Assembly (NCBI GenBank): GCA_030430975.1
Contig: JAUIKB010000526.1
Location: 1-5,048 of the forward strand
Direction of reading: 5' to 3'
DNA from: Polyangia bacterium
Lineage (GTDB): Bacteria > Myxococcota_A > Polyangia > Polyangiales > Polyangiaceae
Length of the DNA: 5,048 nucleotides
Shown: in pieces, positions 1-4,683 of the stretch
Layout of the letters: each line of letters begins with the position of its first letter
Numbering within the stretch: the stretch's first letter is position 1
The notes under the pieces: model-generated
Database searches by the model: none
What the model was told of the DNA's origin: nothing
Seen by the model: only the letters and a program-made list of their open reading frames with translations
Made by a program: the position numbers and the translations under genes

Positions 1-879
1 CACGTCGCCAGCGATCGGGTTCTTTTTGAGGCCGTCGGTGATCTCGAGCACGTACGTGGGCAGGTCGAGTGCCTTGGCGTGCTTGGCGAGGTCTTCGGCT
101 GGCTTGAGCGCGCTGGTGTCGGGAATGACCGCCAGGAAGTTGGCTCGGTACTCGTCCTCTTCGATGCGCTTGATCTGTTCGGGGAATAGCGCGTCGAAGC
201 CGAACGGCACGGTCTGTGAGTCGGTTTGCTCCGACTTGAAGCCGAGCATTTCGAGCGAGTACATGACCTTGATGTCGTCCCCGCGCATCTTGGCCCGGGT
301 GGCGTAGGCGTTGGCGCCGAGGAGGCCGACCTCTTCCAGGTCCCAGCACGCCACGACTAGCGTCCGGTCGAACGTCGCGTTCTTGGCGATGCGCGCCATT
401 TCGAGCACGCCGGTCACGCCGGTGGCGTTGTCGTCGGCGCCGTCGCATTCGCTGACCGAATCGTAGTGCGCCGAGAACACCACGTGCTCGTCGGGTTTCG
501 AGGCGCCTTCTTTGACGCCGATGACGTTCATGCCGCCGAGCGCTTCTTGTAGCTCGACCTTGAATCCGCTCTGTTCGAAGCGCTCCTTGCACAGGTCGCG
601 GACGGCCTTCCAGTGGTCGCTGCCCGTGAGGCGCGGTTTGGCGACGAACTTCAGATCCGCTTCGAGTCGCGACTGCTCGACGCAGTCACGAATGCCATCG
701 GAGGAGCTCGTATCGCAATCTCCGCCACCATCGCCGGCGTCGCTGCCGCTGCTGCTGCCTGCTGCGCCGCCGGCGCCTTCGGCTGGTGGAGAGTCGTCGC
801 TACAAGCGCCGGCTACCGCGAAGAGGGCGGCGGTGGTCAGTCCCAGGAAGAGGTGTCGGCGCATGCCGCAGCGTAGCAT
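1..879 (-). CDS. M28-family zinc aminopeptidase, lipoprotein (C-terminus cut by window edge)
   Basis: This is probably an exported, lipid-anchored metallopeptidase that removes N-terminal residues from peptides outside the cytoplasm. Reading leftwards from ATG at 879, 293 codons are visible with no stop. Residues 6-25 form a signal peptide (MRR, then a hydrophobic run) ending in VAGAC, with Cys26 the likely lipidation site. A Gly/Ser/Asp-rich linker follows (27-57). The catalytic domain shows the M28 metal-site motifs in order: SAHYDSV (His138), GADDNATG (Asp149), EEVGLLGA (Glu182 as general base, Glu183 as ligand) and SLEMLG (Glu210 in the fourth ligand position). The last His ligand should lie beyond the window edge. 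An in-frame ATG at 864 (MRRHLF) gives an equally good, shorter signal peptide; neither start has a clear Shine-Dalgarno sequence. The gene lies 46 nt downstream of the CAP-domain gene on the same strand, so co-transcription is likely. The family call is firm, but the substrate cannot be read from the sequence. Confidence 0.93.
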   Translation of the reverse strand, partial: MLRCGMRRHLFLGLTTAALFAVAGACSDDSPPAEGAGGAAGSSSGSDAGDGGGDCDTSSSDGIRDCVEQSRLEADLKFVAKPRLTGSDHWKAVRDLCKERFEQSGFKVELQEALGGMNVIGVKEGASKPDEHVVFSAHYDSVSECDGADDNATGVTGVLEMARIAKNATFDRTLVVACWDLEEVGLLGANAYATRAKMRGDDIKVMYSLEMLGFKSEQTDSQTVPFGFDALFPEQIKRIEEDEYRANFLAVIPDTSALKPAEDLAKHAKALDLPTYVLEITDGLKKNPIAGDV

Positions 880-910
880 TTGCTAGACCGGCGTGAGCGC
901 GCGAGCGAGG

Positions 911-923
911 AAGCGGGTCGCTT
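911..923 (-). other. Small hairpin after the CAP gene stop
   Basis: AAGCG and CGCTT form a perfect 5-bp stem with a 3-nt loop, beginning 3 nt past the TAG stop at 928-926 in the minus-strand direction. No T-tract follows. It is too weak to be called a terminator, and the gap to the M28 gene may simply be read through. Confidence 0.2.
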
Positions 924-925
924 TG

Positions 926-1828
926 CTACGGGCCGCACAGCGCTGGATGGTCGTCGTACACGGACGCCGGAGGGTCGACCAAGCCACCCGATCCGGGCTC
1001 GTACGGTCGCGTCCCGTTCCAATAGCCTTGCCCGCGTGGACCGTACTGGCAGATCGTCCACCACCATTCTCCGTCCCAACCGGACGGACCCGGCGCGCCG
1101 CATTTCTGAGTCGCGCAGCCGATCGCGTAGACGTTCGACGACATCATCTGCGTGTAGTGCGACGTGACCCCGGTGCTTTCGTCGGTTGCAAGAGCGTAGT
1201 CGTGGCGCTCCTCCCACCAGCCCTCGCCGTCGCCCTTGCCGCTGCCGTCCGTAACGTCCGGGTGACCGGAGCAAGCGGTGCCGCCGCAGTAGGAGAGGTT
1301 CTCGCCGAGCTCGTCGTAGCCGCCGACACCCTGGCGCTTTTCGTCGGGCGAGTGCGGCCAATCCGGATCGCAGCTAGCCACCCAGTTCGCAGCGTTCTGA
1401 GCGATCGCCTTGTCCCAGCGAACGCGGTACATGTCAGCGGCTGGAGGGTCCGCCGAGCCGCGCCACGTGTTGTGGGCGTCGAGCATCATCTGTTCCCATT
1501 CCGTGAGCGGCGCGCCGTCGCACATCGCTGGCAGTCCGAGGTTGCCGCTGCCGCCACCGTTCGAGCCACCCTCACTAGACCCGCCTTGAGCCGTGCCAGC
1601 GTTGCCACCTTGAGTGTTCCCTCCTTGAGCCGTGCCGCCGTTGCCGCCTTGCGAGGTCCCGCCGCCGCCGCCCTGTGCCGTGCCCGCGGCGCCGCCCTGT
1701 GACGTGCCGCTGCTCGACCCGCTGCTGCAGCCGGACATCAACAGCAACACGCCGAGCAATGCGACATGGCGAGGCGCGATCAAGGGCTTGATGGTTCCGA
1801 AGAGCCTGGTCGGGGGAGTTGCTGGCAT
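926..1828 (-). CDS. CAP/SCP (PR-1-like) domain lipoprotein
   Basis: This 300-residue exported lipoprotein carries a CAP (CRISP/antigen 5/PR-1) domain. A 21-residue N-region and a hydrophobic segment (22-32) end in LLMSGC, with Cys34 as lipidation site. Residues 41-96 are a low-complexity Gly/Thr/Gln/Asn linker. The CAP domain spans about 107-276. It has all four cleft residues: His119 (HNTWRG), Glu176 (LGENLS), Glu207 (WWEERHDY) and His224 (SHYTQMM). The C-terminal signature is ICQYGPRGQGYWNGTRPY (259-276). The HYTQ block and this CNY-like block resemble eukaryotic PR-1 proteins more than YkwD-type bacterial CAPs. Known CAP proteins have been linked to lipid or sterol binding, and some to proteolysis; which applies here is unknown. 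The ATG at 1828 is supported by a GAGG nine bases upstream. The stop is TAG at 928-926. The M28 peptidase gene follows 46 nt later. Confidence 0.93.
   Translation of the reverse strand: MPATPPTRLFGTIKPLIAPRHVALLGVLLLMSGCSSGSSSGTSQGGAAGTAQGGGGGTSQGGNGGTAQGGNTQGGNAGTAQGGSSEGGSNGGGSGNLGLPAMCDGAPLTEWEQMMLDAHNTWRGSADPPAADMYRVRWDKAIAQNAANWVASCDPDWPHSPDEKRQGVGGYDELGENLSYCGGTACSGHPDVTDGSGKGDGEGWWEERHDYALATDESTGVTSHYTQMMSSNVYAIGCATQKCGAPGPSGWDGEWWWTICQYGPRGQGYWNGTRPYEPGSGGLVDPPASVYDDHPALCGP
1541..1708 (-). repeat. Degenerate 24-bp tandem repeat encoding GT(A/S)QGG linker
   Basis: This stretch encodes residues 41-96 of the CAP lipoprotein. The unit is about eight residues (G-T-A/S-Q-G-G-x-x). Five clear GT(A/S)QGG or TQGG units lie at residues 41-83, one of them shortened to NTQGG, and a looser Gly/Ser/Asn tail follows. 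Codons vary between units (CAG/CAA, ACG/ACC/ACT), so the copies are old or kept at protein level rather than freshly duplicated. It probably acts as a flexible spacer holding the CAP domain away from the membrane. Confidence 0.85.
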
Positions 1829-1837
1829 CAGGTCGAA

Positions 1838-1841
1838 CCTC
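1838..1841 (-). promoter_or_regulatory. Shine-Dalgarno site of the CAP lipoprotein gene
   Basis: On the minus strand GAGG lies nine bases before the ATG at 1828. It supports that start over the in-frame TTG at residue 16, which would give a shorter signal peptide. Confidence 0.5.
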
Positions 1842-2035
1842 GTCGGTGCTGTGGGGGCGGGGCAACAGAGGGTTGCGTATCAGAGCTAGCAAGTTCCGTT
1901 CCCCTTGATGGAGCCGCGGGTTTGGCGTCCCTACGCGCTGTGGGCGATCGAAGCGGGACGGCTCCGGAAGATCGTCGGGGTAACGGGTGGTTTCTTTGCT
2001 GGAACGCGGCCGGTCGAGAAAACCGAACGCCGTTT

Positions 2036-2051
2036 GTCGCACCGGTGCGAC
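2036..2051. promoter_or_regulatory. Perfect 16-bp palindrome, candidate operator
   Basis: GTCGCACCGGTGCGAC is identical to its own reverse complement over all 16 positions. It lies in the divergent region, next to the AT-rich patch TCTAGAATTACC. The size and symmetry fit a dimeric helix-turn-helix regulator site. No regulator gene lies in the window. A chance palindrome is possible, because high GC raises the background. Confidence 0.4.
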
Positions 2052-2118
2052 GCTCTAGAATTACCACGAAAGAAGACTGCGGGGTCGGTGGCGTATGGGG
2101 TGCAGCCCCCAGGCTCCA

Positions 2119-2145
2119 CGTCACCTGCGAATCGATTGCGTGACG
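2119..2145. promoter_or_regulatory. CGTCAC-N15-GTGACG inverted repeat
   Basis: Two 6-bp arms are spaced 21 bp start to start, two helical turns, which suits a protein dimer. As RNA the arms can also fold into a bulged hairpin, with an extra GCGA/TTGC pairing inside. Either reading is tentative. Confidence 0.25.
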
Positions 2146-2251
2146 CCGGCAGCTTAACGGCCAGCCGGTCGGGGGCGCGCCCGTCGCGAACCCGGCTTAG
2201 CTGCGCCGTTCGACATCTGTTTCTAGCCGCTCCCCAGCGTGAGCCACCGCG

Positions 2252-2263
2252 ACCGGTGCGACG
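2252..2263. repeat. Second copy of ACCGGTGCGACG
   Basis: ACCGGTGCGACG at 2252-2263 repeats 2041-2052 exactly and in the same orientation, 211 bp apart. The copy keeps the ACCGGT core and the right arm of the palindrome. Its left flank (CCGCG) differs, so it is a half-site rather than a full dyad. It sits 68 bp before the GTG start at 2331. Confidence 0.4.
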
Positions 2264-2273
2264 GAGCCGTGAG

Positions 2274-2288
2274 CGCGCTTCGAGCGCG
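2274..2288 (+). other. CGCGCT-TCG-AGCGCG hairpin upstream of the LamG lipoprotein gene
   Basis: A perfect 6-bp GC-rich stem with a 3-nt loop lies 42 nt before the GTG start at 2331. It would fall in the 5' leader if transcription starts further upstream. There is no T-tract, so it is not a normal terminator. Its function is unknown. Confidence 0.25.
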
Positions 2289-2319
2289 AGGTGAGCAGTC
2301 AGAGCGACCCTTGCCGCCT

Positions 2320-2322
2320 AGG
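2320..2322 (+). promoter_or_regulatory. AGG ribosome-binding site for the LamG lipoprotein
   Basis: AGG lies eight bases before GTG 2331. The same AGGCT context and eight-base spacing precede the ATG at 4684. This favours GTG 2331 over the in-frame ATG at 2364, which would leave no positively charged N-region on the signal peptide. Confidence 0.35.
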
Positions 2323-2330
2323 CTGAGTTC

Positions 2331-3887
2331 GTGGCGCGTTCACAGACTGTGCGTTTTGCCTGCATGGGCGGGCTTCTGCTCCTGTTCGGCACGGGGTGTC
2401 GCGACGAGCCGTACGGTCGGGCGGCATCCGGGACGCCCAACGCCGACGTCGGGGATACGCCGACGCGAAGTGGCAGTGGCACCGTCGCTGCTGGGGCGGA
2501 ACCGCTCGACGGTGTTCAGCGCGAGGTGGTCGGACGGTTTCGCTTTCATGTCGACGTGAGCGACCCCGACGCTCCGAAGGTGGACGTGCGCCGGGCACTG
2601 GACCCGGCCCTCGAGGCGAGCGGCGCGCAGGCGAATGTGTCGGTTGTGAGCGACGTGAGCCTGGCCGGACCGGGCACTTGGGATGCCGACAACCGGCGAC
2701 TGTGGGCGGGCGTCCGTATCACCAACAACAGCGGTGTCGATTTCGATGAACCTCGGATGGAGGTGACCGCGGTGAGCGAGCCGACCGTCGTGGCGGAGCT
2801 GGTCCACGGTGGAAATGGTGCCGGCGGTTCGAACCCAGCGTGGTACGGGTTTGCGGATATCGAGCGCAGCGGCGGAGCCAACGCCGCATCCGCGCGTCAG
2901 TGCGTGCAGTTCTACGATCCCAACGTGCTGAACTTCGACTTCACCGTGGACGTGACCGCGAACGTGAACGCGTCACCGGGGCAGGTCGTGCCCGACTACG
3001 ATGACGACCGCTACAACAGCGAGGCGTTGCCGCAAGCAGCGGCCGGTGATTGTGACGACGACCCAGCTCAGTGCGGCGCGCACTGCAAGCCGGCCGGCGC
3101 GGTCGGTGGCGACGTGTGCGACGGGCTCGTCGGCGAAGGGCGTGGACCGCTGGTGTGGTGGCGTATGGACGAGAGTTCTGGCCGCTTGGTGCCGGATTCG
3201 AGTGCCAACGACTACCAGCTGAGCTTGTCGGTAGGCTCGACGCTGCTGACGCCTGGCGCGCCGGCGACGCCGTCCGGCGGGCGATTGCGGGTTGGGACGA
3301 CGGAGTTCGGACGCGCTGGCGCGCCCACGGCGTTCGACTTTGACGAAGCGTTTACGGTGCAAGCCTATGTTCGCGCCGATCCGATCGCTGGCGACGTGAT
3401 TGCGAAGGGAGGCGGTTGGGGTTTGCGGCTTGATGGTTCCGGGTTGGTGAACGCGGTCATCAACGGCTCGACGCTTGCCCAGTCGACGACACCGATCGGC
3501 TCCGCGTGGCGGCACGTCGCCATGGCCTGGGACGGCGCGACGGTCCGCGTGTACGTGGACGGCACCGAGGAAGGATCGGGTGCGGCGCCGACGGCGCCGG
3601 TCAGCGCCGGTCAGCAGCTGGTAGTGGGTTTGGGTCTGTCCGGTGAAATCGACGAGGCCAAGGTGTTCGACTATGCGCGCACGGGTGCTCAGATCGCGGC
3701 GGACCTCACGGCGTTCTGCACCGATACAGTCGCGATGCCGGGCTCGGTGCTCGCGCAGACGTGCGGCGGTGGTCGGTTCGCCTCGTCGAACTATCAAGCG
3801 TGGCTGAGCGTGGGTGCGCCGCGTCGGTTGAGTGGTGGCAGCAGCGCGACGTATCGATTGAGGTTGGGCGCGCCTCCGCCACGCTGA
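2331..3887 (+). CDS. Mosaic lipoprotein: beta-sandwich domain, MopE-like motif, LamG domain
   Basis: This 518-residue exported protein has no enzymatic motif and is probably a surface binding or structural protein. The N-terminus (MARSQTVR, hydrophobic 10-20, FGTGC) suggests a lipoprotein anchored at Cys23. Residues 65-215 look like an Ig-type beta-sandwich (LWAGVRITNNSGVDFDEPRM; FDFTVDVTANVN). Residues 238-265 read AGDCDDDPAQCGAHCKP...VCDG, matching the first half of MopE-like metal-binding repeats (GDCDDDP..CG..C.PGA..VCDG), while the usual DNDCDG end is lost. A LamG/concanavalin-like domain spans about 272-460. Its features are LVWWRMDESSGRLVPDSS, AWRHVAMAWDGATVRVYVDG and GLSGEIDEAKVFDYARTGAQI. 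The tail (478-513) has the pattern CGGGRFASSNYQ...YRLRLG. LamG domains usually bind glycans or proteins. The GTG start is preceded by AGG at eight bases. A stem-loop covers its stop codon. LamG is confident and the other segments are moderate. Confidence 0.9.
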   Translation: MARSQTVRFACMGGLLLLFGTGCRDEPYGRAASGTPNADVGDTPTRSGSGTVAAGAEPLDGVQREVVGRFRFHVDVSDPDAPKVDVRRALDPALEASGAQANVSVVSDVSLAGPGTWDADNRRLWAGVRITNNSGVDFDEPRMEVTAVSEPTVVAELVHGGNGAGGSNPAWYGFADIERSGGANAASARQCVQFYDPNVLNFDFTVDVTANVNASPGQVVPDYDDDRYNSEALPQAAAGDCDDDPAQCGAHCKPAGAVGGDVCDGLVGEGRGPLVWWRMDESSGRLVPDSSANDYQLSLSVGSTLLTPGAPATPSGGRLRVGTTEFGRAGAPTAFDFDEAFTVQAYVRADPIAGDVIAKGGGWGLRLDGSGLVNAVINGSTLAQSTTPIGSAWRHVAMAWDGATVRVYVDGTEEGSGAAPTAPVSAGQQLVVGLGLSGEIDEAKVFDYARTGAQIAADLTAFCTDTVAMPGSVLAQTCGGGRFASSNYQAWLSVGAPRRLSGGSSATYRLRLGAPPPR

Positions 3888-3922
3888 GCGGCGCTGTGGC
3901 CCACGGCGCCGTTCGGTCGTTT
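3885..3922 (+). terminator. Stem-loop across the stop codon of the LamG gene
   Basis: Positions 3885-3898 pair with 3902-3915 around a GCC loop, giving 14 consecutive pairs of which three are G.U. The stem begins at the TGA itself. The sequence GTCGTTT follows, a poor but present T-rich end. The three wobble pairs would become A.C mismatches on the other strand, so the fold is favoured in rightward transcripts. It could end transcription after the LamG gene or protect the 3' end and set relative expression of the next gene. Confidence 0.5.
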
Positions 3923-3929
3923 GACGACC
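3915..3929. other. Second small hairpin GGTCGT-TTG-ACGACC
   Basis: A perfect 6-bp stem with a 3-nt loop directly abuts the larger stem-loop, and the two share base 3915. The TTG at 3921, a possible upstream start for the next gene, lies exactly in its loop, which argues against use of that start. Confidence 0.35.
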
Positions 3930-3980
3930 AACAAACCCATTGATCTGATCGAAGGTGTACTCGCCGGCCATAGCGAGAAC

Positions 3981-4586
3981 ATGACGTGGCAACGATTCAG
4001 ATCGGTAGTGACGGTGGTGATGGTCGGGACGGTGTGCGTGGCATTGGCGGCGTGCAGAGCCGGGGGCGTCGGGGATCCGTGCATTCCCGAAGACGAGTAT
4101 CAGACCGACTTCTCCGGTTATTCGCTGGGCGAAGTGAACGTCGAACGCCGATCGTTTCAGTGCGAAACCCGTGTCTGTTTGGTGAACGGCTTCCGCGGCC
4201 GTGTGAGTTGTCCGTACGGCCAAACGGCGGACGATGTCGAAAACGCAGCTGACGACGGGTGTCGCGTTCCGGGGACGCAGGGCGGACCGGGCGATCGTGT
4301 GATTGTGCCCGTCGCTCCCCAGCATCCGGAGCGGCGCCCGACGGACGCGGTGTACTGCTCTTGTCGGTGCGCGAACGCTGCGGGGCGTACGGATGACGGC
4401 GGCAACTATTGCGAGTGCCCCAGCGGCTTTGGTTGTGAACAGCTGATCGACGACGTCGGGTTGGGTAACCCTGAGCTGGCAGGCGGGTACTGTGTACGTG
4501 AGGGGACGCTCGAGCCGCCCAAGACCGCGGGGGCGTGCCGTAAGGCGGCGGCGAATTGCGGAAACGACGGCAGAAATAATCGCTGA
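3981..4586 (+). CDS. Cysteine-rich lipoprotein of unknown function
   Basis: From ATG 3981 the protein has 201 residues. A clear signal peptide (MTWQRFR, hydrophobic 9-24) ends in ALAAC, so Cys25 should be lipidated. The mature part carries 14 further cysteines (34, 61, 66, 77, 94, 126, 128, 130, 144, 146, 152, 171, 186, 193), enough for seven disulfides, which fits folding outside the cytoplasm. Landmarks are GVGDPCIPEDEY (29-40), FQCETRVCLVNGFRGRVSCP (59-78), YCSCRC (125-130), YCECPSGFGC (143-152) and LAGGYCV (166-172). The YCECPSGFGC block is EGF-like in spacing but is not a clear EGF domain. The overall pattern resembles hypothetical lipoproteins I associate with Polyangia, from memory only. 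A TTG start at 3921 would add 20 residues ahead of the signal peptide and is rejected. The Shine-Dalgarno sequence is weak (GAG three bases upstream). No function is known. Confidence 0.87.
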   Translation: MTWQRFRSVVTVVMVGTVCVALAACRAGGVGDPCIPEDEYQTDFSGYSLGEVNVERRSFQCETRVCLVNGFRGRVSCPYGQTADDVENAADDGCRVPGTQGGPGDRVIVPVAPQHPERRPTDAVYCSCRCANAAGRTDDGGNYCECPSGFGCEQLIDDVGLGNPELAGGYCVREGTLEPPKTAGACRKAAANCGNDGRNNR

Positions 4587-4596
4587 CGTGGCCGAA

Positions 4597-4624
4597 CACC
4601 GACGCTACCAGGCGACGGTCGGTG
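4597..4624 (+). terminator. Weak hairpin after the cysteine-rich gene
   Basis: CACCGAC (4597-4603) pairs perfectly with GTCGGTG (4618-4624) around a 14-nt loop, ten bases past the TGA at 4584-4586. There is no T-tract, so intrinsic termination is uncertain. It is the only fold seen in the 97-nt gap before the next gene. Confidence 0.3.
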
Positions 4625-4672
4625 AGCGAGTGTCGGGCATGCTTTGAGCAGTCGATGCGCGTCGAACGTTGC

Positions 4673-4675
4673 AGG
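4673..4675 (+). promoter_or_regulatory. AGG ribosome-binding site for the last lipoprotein
   Basis: AGG sits eight bases before ATG 4684, in the context GCAGGCTAGG. A GTG directly before the ATG (4681) is an alternative start that adds one residue. Confidence 0.4.
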
Positions 4676-4683
4676 CTAGGGTG

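Larger units (their letters stand above)
1829..2330. promoter_or_regulatory. Divergent intergenic region, no credible gene
   Basis: These 502 bp separate the leftward CAP/M28 unit from the rightward lipoprotein genes, so they must hold at least two promoters. Several open frames cross the region, but their predicted products are Arg/Pro/Ser-rich, have no recognisable motif and overlap each other, so none is called. Notable elements are the 16-bp palindrome at 2036-2051, the only distinctly AT-rich patch (TCTAGAATTACC, about 2054-2065) right beside it, and further dyads at 2119-2145, 2173-2182 (GGGCGCGCCC) and 2274-2288. No confident -35/-10 pair could be placed on either strand. No tRNA-like fold was recognised. 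Confidence 0.6.

Noticed and set aside
893..1702. 269-residue plus-strand open frame opposite the CAP gene
   Set aside because: It is antisense to a gene with a complete CAP signature. The product is Ala/Val/Arg-rich and has no recognisable domain.
1870..1912. Possible ECF-type promoter (GGAAC...TCTGATA) on the minus strand before the CAP gene
   Set aside because: The spacing between the elements is 8 or 13 bp, depending on the GGAAC copy used, shorter than usual for ECF promoters, and no sigma gene is nearby.
1910..1965. GGAGCCG...CGGCTCC inverted repeat
   Set aside because: The 7-bp GC-rich arms are separated by 42 nt, which is expected by chance at this base composition.
2097..2110. GGGG...CCCC hairpin
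   Set aside because: The stem of about 4-5 bp has no following T-tract and no positional link to a gene end.
1828..2124. 98-residue minus-strand open frame just upstream of the CAP gene
   Set aside because: There is no recognisable domain or signal, the composition is Pro/Ser/Arg-rich, and there is no clear ribosome-binding site.
1905..2294. 129-residue plus-strand open frame in the divergent spacer
   Set aside because: There is no motif, the C-terminal half is Arg/Pro/Ser-rich, and it overlaps competing frames on both strands. It also crosses the palindrome and other dyads.
2825..2836. GGTTCGAACCC, like a tRNA T-arm
   Set aside because: It lies inside the coding frame of the LamG lipoprotein (Gly-Ser-Asn-Pro region). 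No acceptor stem or anticodon arm could be placed around it.
2973..4325. 450-residue open frame on the minus strand
   Set aside because: It runs antisense through two well-supported genes and the stem-loop between them. The product is Arg/His/Thr-rich without motifs, which is typical of shadow frames in high-GC DNA.
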